Assembly: GCA_013396995.1 (NCBI GenBank) | Contig: VWZP01008554.1 | Coordinates: 577,304 to 641,303 of the forward strand | DNA length: 64,000 bases | Reading direction: 5' to 3' | From: Dicaeum eximium | Taxonomy: Eukaryota; Chordata; Aves; Passeriformes; Dicaeidae | Shown here: positions 33,201 to 46,300 of the stretch, piece by piece | How the letters are laid out: each line of letters begins with the position of its first letter | Position numbering within the stretch: position 1 is the stretch's first letter | The notes under the pieces: model-generated | Database searches by the model: none | Told to the model about the DNA's origin: nothing | Seen by the model: the letters and a program-made list of their open reading frames with translations, nothing else | Position numbers and translations under genes: made by a program

Positions 33201-34005
33201 CAAACAGATGTTGAAATACACATTATTAAATTGAGAAAATGAATTACTACACAGAAATTTCATTCACTATGACATACACATATTGGACTGTCATAACCAA
33301 GAAATCTTTTTCTTTTAGCATTAATTACTAGGTAAAACCAACCTCAAGAGAATATTGAAATACAGAATTTCAACATTTTCAACAAAATAACAATAAGACC
33401 AAGCAAGTTTTTAAACTTTCAGCACTGGAACTACCAAAGAATAAAAAAAAAAAAAAGAAAATTTCTTTAAGCATGGAATATGCTTTTTGTTCATAAAGTC
33501 AAGCATGAATATTTCTGTGCAAGCAAAATGGCACCTTCTAAGAGACCAAAAAGCTCAGTAAAGCAACATAAACTAACATAATCAGTGCCAAATAACACAA
33601 TGAATATCTTGTTTTGTAAATTACTGACCAGCTCAAGAAATTACAAATAAGTGTGTTGAACAGTTTGACCATAATCTAAAGTTTAGAAGAGGAAAATAGG
33701 CTTTGAACACAAATCAACTTCTACTGGAAGCCCTTCCAAAACCCTTGAGATTAGGAATTCAGGTCTCTATCTCGACCTCAAAACACTGCTGACTCAGAGG
33801 AAAGCAAGTTCTACATAAACTATTCAAAATCCTCCAAATGTCAAATGCTACCTTAGAAAAGATATTTGCAGACCAGGGTAGATGCCAGACTAAAAGAAAA
33901 TAAAATCAGGACTCTGTGAAGAAAAGGTTTCCCTTTGGTGCTGGTCCCACTGCAGTTCAGCCATTGACTGCAATAATGGACAAGTGCTGCCAAGGCTACT
34001 GCCTT

Positions 34006-34022
34006 TATTTATTTATTTATTT
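34006..34022. repeat. Short (TTTA)n tract
   Basis: About four tandem copies of a tetranucleotide TTTA in intronic sequence. Confidence 0.8.
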
Positions 34023-37000
34023 CCCCCCAAGGCTAGGACAGGACAAGGCTGTTTTGCCATGAGAAAATCACAGTCCCAGACCCCGGCCTTGGGTTCAGGA
34101 GCTCCATGACAACAGGGGCTGTTTCTAAAAGGCATCCAGCTATTGCTGCCAAGGAGGGCTGGCCTAACCTTCCTTTTGTTCTTTTTCTATAGCCTTCATA
34201 CTCAATTTACCCGTGAACCAGGCTGCCAAGCAGACTGTCTGATCAATACTGCACTCTCATCCTCCTATGGATTCCCTGTCCTGAATTAAAAAAAAAAAAA
34301 AGACAAAAACAAAACCAAAAAAAACCACAGGAAGCCTGCAAATCTCTTGCTTTTACTTATAAAGCCCAAACCAGCAGCAATCTGGATGTACTCCCCCCCC
34401 TGCCACATTTTCAGGTCTCAGATGTTGGCACACCTAAAATAGAACCTGAAGTTGAAAAATTAACATTCAAATTACATTCCTAAGATGTCCCAAGTGCTCA
34501 TTTCTCAGTGCTCCTCTCAATTGTTCATTTAATTTCTCATTTTCTGCAGCTGTAGTATATAAACAAATGCTCAGCATCCTGGGCAGCTCTGCTCACTCAC
34601 TCCCTTGCAAGAGCACACCAGTAAAAGTTTGCTTTGTTAGAGCAGTGCCCTTTAAAAGTAATCGTTTTTAATAATCCTCTCTACTCTTTATCATGCTGAA
34701 TTTTAAAGAGCATTTAATTTAAAAAGATTAATTAGCTTTGTTATGAGATCAGCACAGGTGTAGTTCTCTGAATCACCTTCTGTTTGCCACAAAACAACTC
34801 CATCTGAGTAATATTATTTCAACACTTTAGCTACAGAGGAGGCAATTTGATTCATGAGGAGGGATCTTAAATCTAGTAAGTGAAATAAAAATAAAAATCA
34901 AGCTCAACATTGGCATTAAACACATCAAATAATACTGAACAGGTGATCACAAGTTTAACATCAGCACTACTTTGAATACACTAATTTTTGAAATTTTTCC
35001 ACACCCTCTACCCAGCACTTAACTAGGACTACAGCAACAGAACTGTGTTATGAAAAATTAACAAGATTTAAAAGATAGTTTTCTTGTTTCTATAAAAACA
35101 GTAACTGCTTATACTTCTAGGCCCGGTGGCCCACTAGGGAAAAAAAGAAGAAAAAGTCACTTTTATTGCTACTCAAAATGCTAAAAAGTGAGTCACTACA
35201 ATGAAAACATGTATCTGTCTCCAAAAATCCCATCAGCTTTGTCTGTCTACTCAATCATCACAGCTCTCTCATACCCCTGACAGATCTGCAGCACCAAGAT
35301 TCTCATTTCCCCAACCTTTTTACATAGCACAGTGAACTTCTGCAAGTAAAAAAAATCAGACTGTGAAGTCCCTTAATGCAAGGACAGAGATTATTATCTT
35401 TACACTCCTGATGCGCCTTCCTGGTATTTATTGGGATATTTTTTCCAAAGGAAAAGTTTTTCCACAAGGCAACTCCCTTTCTCACAACAGAAGACCACAC
35501 TTGGGTCAGCTGCAATTTGGATCATTCACTGAAACTTTCAGTAAATTAATTACTCACCATGAACTTTCATGTCCCATCTTGAGGCAAAGAAAACTTTGCT
35601 TGTACAGACTTTTATGTACTTTAAATACAGCTATAGAAATTTCTTCCTAGGACTTGTCCTTGCTGTAGGAAGAAGAAGGAAGCCAACTCTGCTTGCAAAT
35701 AAAGGAACATTTGTGTTCATGTTATCCCACCCCAACATCTGAGCTGCAAACTGCACATGTAATGGTGTGCATCTCTTCTGGAATTTATTCCATCCACCAG
35801 AAGTGGACCTCAAATTAAAATACTGTAAAATCATCAGGGAAGAAGGTTCATGAGCTAGTTGATATTAAAAATAATGTCAGGAAAATTCAAAGCAGGCTAT
35901 ACCTGCTTTTCTGAGCCATCACAGCTCTCCACTTAATGACTCCTTTAGCCCAAATTAGATCTGGTTATTAAATTATTGCCTTAAACTAGCAATAAAAGAT
36001 GACCACTCAGGTAGCAAACGAGGCTGGCACTGCTTGCATGTGCAGGGTTTATGTGTGGGCAGGGGAAGGAGGGGACAAGAATTGCTGCCACTCACCAACA
36101 CAAGTTCTCTCAGGTTTTGCTTCACCATTTCCTTGTTTTTACCAATTAACCCAGAGTGAACAAAACCTATTTCAATTACCTTCCTTGGTTTTCAGACTCT
36201 ATCAGTGAAATCCTTCAAGGAAACCAGCCAGATTCTTACAGCTGGTTTGTTTAGCTGGAAAGAAAAAGCAACCTCCACAACATGCCTACAAGCTAGACAT
36301 CCTAACCAGGTGTCTACTATAAATTATTTATAGTTATGACTCCATAAACACGGATTCTAAAGCAATGGCAGCGTCCTGGTATGAACTTCAGGTGCAGAAA
36401 ACCAGGCCACAAAGTAGCCATATGTGAGAAGACAGCTCCAAATGTCAGGCTTTGCAGTTTCCAGGGCACAGCTGTTCTACAGGTGCTCTTCTGTAAACAA
36501 GCATCTAGCCCTGATAATCAGCCCTTCTGCAAGCAAGGAAGGCAGTGCTAGACTTTGTCAGCTATTCCAGGAGTCACTAATGCTTCACTTCTGTAACATT
36601 AAGAGATTCACTACTCCCAGAATTATAAAATCGAGGCTATGTGGTAGCTCAGATTTGAAGGGCAGCTAGGCAGAAACTTGTAGCAGAAAAGCAGAAAAGA
36701 AATTTAAAGAAAAGCAGCACAAATGCCCAGCAGTATTTCAAAACCTACCATAAAAATACTGATCATATAGGATGACAGACCTGGATGCCAGGGGACATCA
36801 TACAGGGACGGCACTCAATACCTGCCTTCCCTGGCTAACAACCACCCTGAAATTTCTCTCTTTTCAAGAAAGAAAGTGAAGATTCGCGGGTGTTTTTGCA
36901 GAAGTCTCCCCATAAGCCAGACCAGAAATAGTGCCACACACCCCAGGGTGAAGAAAAGACAGTCAACAGGAACTGAGAGTCAAATTTCACACTGACCTTT

Positions 37001-38817
37001 ACTCCAAGACAAAGAATGGAGAACACCAGGGTTGAGTTACTCAGCTGGTACATACTAGAACCTGTCCAGGCCATGTCTGCTGGGTTGTGACAAGTAGCCA
37101 GAGATGCAAACAGAGATCCTACAGCTCTGTGGGATTACCAGGATCACACCAGGACATTCCCAGCTTGCATAACGCACCTGCACCTTCCTCCAGGTGCTCA
37201 CCTGCTGCCTCCAGCTCTGGCTTTCATTAGAACAAGACAAGACAGCAGCAATTATGGTTGCACAAAAGCCCCATACCACAGTTTACACACCATTGGGGAA
37301 GGAAAGCAGAGATATTTCAGCCTCTTATGGATGAGATCTGAACTGGCCCCTGCACCTCTGGCTGATGCTACATGGGACAACAGTTCAGCACTGCCATCCA
37401 TTCCCTCTTAATCAGCCTTTAATCTGAGCAATGTTGCATCCAAGGTGATATTTGTTCCCTTTTCATGAATGACAGGGCCATCAAACAAAAAACCTAGAAG
37501 TACTTGTCCATGTTTTTAAGATCCACTGAATGGACCTCAAGTAAATAACCACAGCTGTGTTTTATGAAACTACAAACATGAGTGAAAAACCTTCCTTCTG
37601 ATAAGACACATGCAGGGAAATAAAGACACTTCCCTAAATTGCCCAGTTTGTTCCTTAAACCAAGAAGATAAATATAGAACAGTGCTGAATACAGCAGAGA
37701 TCCATCACCCTAAGATCCACAAATATTCTTTCTCTGCCCCATCTCCTGAATGAAGGTGGAAGGTGGCATGGAAAGAGATATAAAAGGAAACGTTCTAATC
37801 TTCTTTAATGTGCATTCTTATTTATCAAGAAAGATTAGTTTGATATTATGAATATTTTAATCAAGCAAAAAATGTTTCTGTCAGGAAATAAAACTTCATA
37901 ATAAAATGACTGTTTATGCTCCTTTTATTGAGCCTCCAGCTTTCCTAGTTTTACATCCAGAATTTTACTGAGCAGCAACAATTACCTTCTCATTAAAACT
38001 GCACAAAAACTGTCAGAGCATCTGACACAACCAAAACGAAGAGAAGAATTGAAACAAACGTGAGATTAAAGTCAGTTAAAGGAACGTTGACACAGTGCAC
38101 TTTTAAGTCTTGTGTGTATTAAGTTTTTCCTAGGAAAGCCACATGGAGAAGGAGTTATGGGAAATTTTAGCAGTAGTTATGCCTGTCCTTTATGCCCTCT
38201 CTTCCACACACACATGATGCTCTGGTGCTGCTGCTTATCCAAGACCACAGTGAACCAGTTCAGGAAGTTAATCTGGTATTTAAAGAACTAGCCAGCATTA
38301 AAGCTGAAAGGCATTAAAAACCAAACTGATCAATGAAGTTGTTTCCTGTGGTTCAGCCCTCTGAAAGAACTCCTTGCATGCAGGGAGGAGGTGGTGAGAG
38401 TGAGATTCCTCCTCTGGCAGCAGAGTTAGACTGATGTAACTGGAATATCACATCACCTGCTGGGACTCCTGTGATGGGAGATGGCTCAAGGCACTGCCCC
38501 ACAGCTCAGATGACAAGGAGACCATGGAGAAGCCAACAAAACTCACTTGATAAGAACACAGGGAATGTCTGGATTATTGAATTAAAACAGACTGAATGCA
38601 TCCAAGCTTTGGTCTCTCTCTCTCAGCAGCATCTCCCCTCCTGCACCACATGTGCCTCCAGCCCTGCCTTCTCCAACTCTCTCATGACACCTTCACGGGG
38701 AAAAGCCATCCCTATCTTGGATGCAAACTGGCTGGTTCTGTGTACTCCAGCACAACTGATGATCAAACATTTTTGAGGTATTTCAGTCTGCTTTAAGTTA
38801 TTCTGCATAGAAATAAA

Positions 38818-38935
38818 AATCACAGAATTATTTGGGTTGGAGAGGACCTTTAAAGGTCACCTAGGCCAACCCCCCTGCAATGAACAGGGACACCTTCAAC
38901 TAGACCAGCTTGCTCAGAGCCCCATCAAACACTTG
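38818..38935 (-). repeat. CR1 LINE fragment, 3' end
   Basis: Plus strand reads atcacagaattatttgggtt followed by ggagaggacctttaaaggtc and a CTAGACCAGCTTGCTCAGAG block, a typical inverted CR1 3' end. Confidence 0.92.
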
Positions 38936-40293
38936 TGCTGTAAAAATGTAAAATGCTCAGAAGAAGGAATAAGTTGGAACACGAAGTAAACTGAGAATTC
39001 ACTGTGACATGGCGTTGCACAAGTGACTGCAGCAACATTTCACTGTGCAAGCTGGACATTTGAAATGGGCAAAGCCTTGATCAAAGCACTCTTGGACAGG
39101 ATGGCCACTGTGCCCTCCACAGATATCCTTCAGCTATGTCTTCTGCTGGGTCTGATGACAGGCTTGAACTGTCACCCACACATCTGATGAACAAGATAAA
39201 TGCAGGGCAGAATCATCTTGAAATAAGAGTTTTAGTCCTGTTCTTTCAGTGCTTTCTCCCCCACTTTCTTTCCCTTTCTCCTTCCACCAAATATACTCTG
39301 CAGTATATATGTACATTTGAATTTTCTTTTTAAATTGCTGGCAAAACCCAGGTTGTGCATGAGCAAATGCAACAAGAAAAGTGGTAATTTATGCCAAAAC
39401 AAGAGGCCCAGATCCTGTCAGCATTTTCCCAGTGATAAAGGCATCCCTACAAATGCAGCCTGACAAGCAGATCACCTGTGCTGCACCACCAGCCACTGCG
39501 CCCTGGCCACACTCATCCAAACTGAGACTGGGAATTCTAAGAGCTCTGCTCTTCATCAAGACTTGCAGGTGGCCAGCAGCAGGATACACACTCTGAGAGC
39601 TTTAAGAAATGCCATATTTCAGCATTAAAGCCATGCCCTCTCCAAGCCTTGTGTGCATGCTGTAGGACCAAGCCCAGCTCACTTTTCTTGGGGAGGGCTT
39701 AAACAGCTGCAGAAACTGGACCCACACACTGGACCCACCCTTCCTGATTGATGAGTAACACAGAAATAGAGGCATCAAATTAGGTTTTACAAAACCCTGC
39801 TCTGGAGTCCAGCACTTCTTGAGTCCTTGCACCCAGCAAACACATGATGATGTGCAGGAAAAGGTGAGTCTCAACCTCCTCAGTACCCTGCTGCATTCTG
39901 TCAGGCAGGGAGTAATGAATTAGGGGCCAAGATAAGGCCTAAAACAAGCAGCAAGGTCACTTTGAGGCAGAATAGGAAGAAAAGTATACTCCAACTACAG
40001 AAGAAGTGTTCAGAGGGCTTCAAAATATTTCTTTTGAGAGATGAAGCTATTTAAACACACTTACTTCATGGTGTTGCAGACAATTCAGTGATTCATTGGC
40101 AAGCCAGAGTTAGCTCTGTTTTGAACACAGGAATCTTTTCCATACTAGGCAGAAGGCATGGACCTCTTGTCTGCATTACCCAAGCAAACACCATCCACAT
40201 CCACAATTCTTTTGCAACAAAGCCTCCATACAACAACTCTTTCTGTCAGGAAACTCCTCTGCTTTCTCCTTGCTGTCGTCTGTCATTGTACAT

Positions 40294-40384
40294 GATCATC
40301 ATGGAATGGTTTGGGCTGGAAAGGACCTTAAAGACCATCTGATTCCAACCCCTTTGCCATGAGCAGGGACATCTTCCACCAGGC
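40294..40384 (-). repeat. CR1 LINE fragment, 3' end
   Basis: Plus strand reads gatcatcatggaatggtttg followed by ggctggaaaggaccttaaag and a GCCATGAGCAGGGACATCTT block, again an inverted CR1 3' end. Confidence 0.9.
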
Positions 40385-43300
40385 ACAGAGGTGGTGGCTT
40401 CAGAGCCAGAACCACCTCAAGGCTTACAGGAACATTTTGGTCAGTTCTTGGCAACCGTTCTGTGCAAAGACACCATAGAAGTTGCCCTTCCACATTTAGC
40501 CATCAGCCCATCCACCAAAGCATCCCCCTTTGGGAGGTACCAGAACTGGAAAAAGCACTTTACTACCTGCTATGGCTCTGCACAGCAAGGGATGAGCTCA
40601 AGGAAAAGCTTCACAGTTCAGGGTGTTTCTGTTGCTGATGGCAAAATTGTGGGATTATAAAGATGGAGTGAATATCTCCTCCTTTAAGACACTGGAAACT
40701 TTCAGGGAAATTGTGTGGTTTTAACTTTTTACTTTTGAAAAACAAAGGGAGTAGCAGAGTGTGCTTCCTGATCCTAAGGCCTCTGGGACAGGATGCGATG
40801 TGGAAGGGGAAAGGCTGCTCCAGAAAAGCACACCCCTGTCCCTGGAGAGACCCTGCTCAGCTCCCTGGGTTGGAGGGGAGGCAGGGAAGGGAATTACAGC
40901 TAATTGAAAACATTTTGCATAATTGGAGCTGATAAGAGACATACACCCATCACTCCAGGAAATTGTTTGCATCCTTACAACAATTACAGCACATATAAAA
41001 TTCAGATGCTAAGCAAACAATTAGAAACACTAGCACTGGTGGGGGAAAAAACCAAACAGGTGAATAAATGGACCATCACCATTAAAAAAGCAACAACAAT
41101 GCTACTTTTAGAGCTGTTTTCAGACACAGGAGAACACGTTCATTGGAGATATTGAGGGCAGGAGGAGGAGGGAAATGACAAAAGGAAGATTAGCAGAACT
41201 GTCTTGGGAAAGACTTCAATTAATATTAAGAACAACCAGAAAGACAAAACAAATGATGCAGGAACAACAACAGGCTCCCTGTATGGAGTACAGCTAGCAC
41301 ATGGTACAAAGACAAACCTACTTCAAACATGCTCTCAATGGTTTAATTTCCCCCCAGGGAGCCAACACTACTCAAATTCATTTTTCATTTTTTATTTTAC
41401 TAGCTAGTAAAGGCAAACAGTTGGCAAGAAGATAATAAGCAAGCAGTTATCAGATGAAGAAAAATACATTTTTGAGGTATCTCAGAGCAATGGCACACGG
41501 CTGGAGAGTGGCTCAGTGCAAGATTTTACCAGAGGGCTTTGCAGTCAGACCATGTTCAGGAATAGAACAGATTGTTAGTTCTCATAAATGTTTACAACAT
41601 CATCCTCCTAAACATTTTGCATAATTTAAACCAGTATTTTTCTTCTAAAATTGTATCATTCTAGCTAAAACACCAGCAAATTAACATTAAGGTAGCTGCT
41701 TCTCCACCCAGGCAGTAATTCTTCTGCTTTAATTCTTACATTATTACAGCAACAGATGTTGTAGGATCCTCTCCACAACACTACAAAGCCTACCCAAGGT
41801 TATATTCCTCCTTGCTCATGCAGTGCACAGCCACCCAGCTGAGCCCTACCCTGCTGTATTAATTAAAACACATGGATGGAAGCATGCCCAGAGACACTGT
41901 GGTAAATTCAAGATAAGCAGAAGCTCTCCAGTGCAGGTCTCCACAAGTTTGGAGCTGTTTTCTTCCTATGCTCAGGTAGCATCCCTTGCCTTCCCTTCTT
42001 CTCAACCCTGCACTTAAAGGGTTTGTTTAAATCCAATTCAAGCAAAAGCAGCATTCCTCAGATGCCACTTTGCTATGATTTAAGTACATGGAAGGAATAA
42101 GCTCCAGTTCAAATGTCCTTCCTTCAAGGGGAGAAAAGACAGTCTTTCAAAGGGATTGATTTGAAATGCCCACTTCAACTCCTCAACAGAGCTAATGTGT
42201 TCCAGGAGTAATTTTAGTTTAAGATTAAAATGCAGCAGAGATCAGGACTGCACTTGTTTGTTTGTCTGTTTTCCAAGTTAATCTCTTTCATTTTGCACAG
42301 CACAAGTCCCTAGCCAGAAACCACACGGGCTGGGTATCTCCTCTTGGAGTACTCCTGCCAGACTGGAACTGGAATGAATCCTTCTGAAAAGGATTTTTAC
42401 TCCCCAAATGAGAAAAAAGATTGAGAGGCATGTGATTTCCCCCCCACATTTCCCACAGGCTCAATGCACAGCACTGCTGGCACTTGCTAAATAAAAAGGC
42501 AAAAGGAACCATTCAGTAATTTCTATTACTTCCCAAACAAAACCTGGTGGGAAGGGTATACACAGACTGCAGAAGTAACTGCCAACAGAAAGGTTTTGCA
42601 TCCAAACACAAACTCAAAAGTATGCTGAGGGTAAAAAACTCAATGGCCCAACTTCCTAAGTCACTTCTTATTCACATTTCAAAGGACAGGTTACATGCCC
42701 CCACATTTAATTCCATTTTACCCCTATTGGTGATAGTGGCAAAAAGCCTATATTTAAGTCCCAGTTGCAGTATCAGCTGTGCAAATGGAATGAATAACAG
42801 GACTTTCAATAAACCTGAACAAAACATCTATGGATATCTTCCCAAAGAAACCTGTGTGCTGTACACAACAACTTTGCCAGGCAGCAGTTAACAAGACACT
42901 GCCCACTTTGAATCTCTGGTTGACTTGAAACCTTTTTTACAGAACCTGTAAAATTAAAGGCTGATCCTTACTTGAAGCATGGCTGATATAACTGAAATGG
43001 GAGAGACAAGCACTCCAAACTGCAGCTGCAGGAAGCAGGGAGGAGCTGGGAGTTTTGTCCACCAAAGCTTGGAAAGCTTTTGCCGTGCTCCGGGAAACCT
43101 GGAGCCAGCCATGCCCGTTCCAGCCAAACTCCCCAGAGCAGCAACCCCCAAAATGGTTATCCTCGCTGTCCCAACCATGCTTTGAGCTTTGTGGTTGTGT
43201 CCTCACAGAAGAATTTTATTGCAACAGATGACCGCAGCATCCAGAAGCACTGCTCATGTAGCCGGCATGCTGCTAATCAACAGCCAGAGCAGATGGAATG

Positions 43301-46300
43301 CAAATCTCCCAGTGAGGGGGGACCAGGAGGCTGTCACCAGCCTGCTCCCACCACGTAAATGAGCTATTATCAGTCAGGAGCTAAATTCAGACAGGATTTT
43401 GGTGAAAGGCAACACTTCAAGGTGTTCACGGGGGAAATCCATCTGCACTGTCTAAAAAAATCCACCATGTGTTGCAAGGTTATTCTGTGCTGGTTTGTTC
43501 ATGCACCAGCACAAGTGGTTGTTGTCCTGATTTCAAGTCCTGCAAGGATTTTAATTTAAGCTTTAGGCAAATTATTCCCTCAAGAACGGTGAGGATGGCC
43601 TTAAAGGTAATATTATTTTCTTCTCACCAGAATACATTATTTTTATTTTTGGCAAGTATTTCAGAAGCTGGAATCAGCTCCTTTTCAACAGCAGAAGACA
43701 AGGGAGAGGAAAAAGCATTATGTAAAAGTCACACAGAAATGAAGTTTTGTTACATCCATACTGGTCTATACCAGCAAGGCACAAAGAACCAACCTCAATA
43801 GATCTGGGGGTTAAGCACGTAAGGTTTGGGGGTTGGTCCTTCAGCAAATTCAGCACAAGAAGAACTGAAGCTGCCCCAGTCCATTCACTCAATCAATTCA
43901 CTAACTGTTCTGAAACATGAATAAATATCTAAGTGACTACTCTGCTCTAATTAGTGACATTCAGTGAATGTAACCAGAGAGCCCAGACCTCCAGCCCTTG
44001 CATTTAGCTCCCAGTGCCACTCCCCTGGGAACTGAATAGCAATCAGGTATGTAGTGCAGGGATGGTTGCTTTCTTCCCTTCACATCTAGGGTGGAAAATA
44101 AGGGGGTGGGGCACAGGGATGGAAAAATAGAATTAAATCCTTAAATCCAGGCAAAAGGTCTAAACATGCTTAAAGAACTGTTTTGAGGGGGAAAAGAATT
44201 ATAGAAGAAGAAAAAGCAATAAAGGAAAAATCAAACCGAGTGCAATTGCAGAAAACATGAAGCAGATGATGCATTTCCTATGTGATAGCTTAAACAAGTC
44301 CCAAGGCACACCTCCTCAGTCCATCAAGCACCACATTTACATAAAATCATTAATTCATTACAGTCATGAAAGAACACAGGGATGGGTTAGGAGGGACAGG
44401 ATGGAATGAATGAAGTGGAAATAGAAGCCAGAGACACAAGCAAAAACGTCCATAGAGCTTCCTGAAGGACAAAGCTCACAACTAAGCTCAAAGAAAAGTC
44501 TCAAACTGAAAAGCTTTCGTGTTTGCCAACACTAAACCACCCTGGTTCCCAATATACAGACAAATGTACACATGATAGTAATGCTCCTAGTGTGCCTGCC
44601 CTCTGTGGCTCTCTGGAGGGAAGCTGCTGATGCTGCACTTGGTCCTGGTGCCAGCAAGAGTTACTTGCTTCTGGTTTGGTCTCCATTACCCTGGATTAGA
44701 AACACAGCCTCTGTTCCTGCTAAACGAGGTCTCAGCCACCTCTTTTGACCCACTGGAGTCAGCTTAGCTTCTCATGAAGCTTCTTGCCCTTCCTCTGAAA
44801 TAATGGTAATTTTTAACCAAAAAGTAGTCCAAAAGATTAAAGCCCCCCACCCCACCCAGCAAGCTTACACAGAACATATGAATTAATTTTCAGGTTTCCT
44901 GGCTGCTTTATCACTTGATTCACACACACAGAGCCCGAAACTGCAATTCTGTAGCTATCAATCTGCCTCCAGAGACAGTGTTAGCACGGCAATCCCCCCA
45001 CACAACACAAGTGCTCTTACAGACGGCGGCACTATTTTTAAAGCAGAACATGGATGTATTTTCCTCTCCTTTGCCAAACAAGTATATGAAATGTGCCACA
45101 TGGCAGGTAGCATGCAGATGACAAAACAGTCAGAATTCAGCAGAAATACAAGATGCGGTTGCCAGAAGTATTCCAACAATTTTTTGTCAAAAAAAAAGAA
45201 AGCCCCAAACCATACTGATAGGTGCTCCACCAAAAGCTTTGTCACATCTTTGCTCTCCAGAGGTGACAACTCCTGCTGTTGTTGTCATCTGAAATTCAGC
45301 TGGATGAAGGATAACTGCATTTACCACCAAAGGAGCATCCTGGGACTAGGGTGTAAACTTAACCAAATATCTATTGTTGTGTCTGCATTAAACTCTGAGA
45401 CACAGAAAGAAGTCATCCTGAATTTAGAGACTATTCCAAGAGGAACTGCTGGCACAAAGGAAATAGCCTGTACCAGAGGCCAAGACAGAGTGTTTCCTGT
45501 AAAAGACTCGGGCAGAATGAACACACAGTTCATTCTGAGGAAAGAGTTTTCAACTTCAGAGCTCACCTGACAAGCACTTGCAGGCTGTCACACACACACG
45601 TAACACCGGGCACAGCAAAAGCAAGTCTGGAAAAAAAAAAAAAATCTCTCTCTGGGATGAAATACATTCTTCATACAGACAGGGATAAATAACATTAGAA
45701 ATTTGTAACCAGGATCGAGCTGAGCATTTGCTACAGTCGCCATGACATCTGAAAGGTCAATTTGGTGTTAATATACCCAACCTACGAGGTTTGTATAGCA
45801 CGAGGCACGAGAGGACACAACAACACAAGGTACCAAAGGCAGCGAGGAAAACTGGTACAGAATAAAATGCAAATACATTTGAAGTGAACTGTAATAATTT
45901 ATTGGGGAAAAAAGCAGGTTCTCCTTTCTCAGGGATGTATGGATACCTGGAGCAGCCCCAGAACACGGAACATCAGGCTCAGCTATCGGTTAAAGGGGAC
46001 TTTTTGGAGGGACACAAGGACACCCACAAGGCACAGAACAATATGGCACACACAGGCAGCCTACATACAAAAGTCACTGAATATTAAATCAGCCCTGCTT
46101 CTTAAGAACAAGCTTGAAAAGACCAAGCTGAACGAGCGGCTGCTGCTGAACTAACGGGTATCATTTGTGCTTATTATAAAGGAGCAAATTTAGGGAATTT
46201 ATAGCAAGTGACATTTTATGCGAAAGCATTTTTGCAGCTAACAGCAAAGAATTTTATAATTTTGGATTTGCTTCTGCTATTTGCAATTAAAAGACCCACC

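Noticed and set aside
43860..43892. Minus-strand MDWG-like peptide resembling an EXS motif
   Set aside because: It lies upstream of the SPX exons in gene direction, the wrong order, and the match ends after four residues.
45091..45570. Plus-strand 159-codon frame
   Set aside because: No recognisable domain or family similarity, includes an A-run-derived lysine tract, and its length is within what chance can give in 64 kb.
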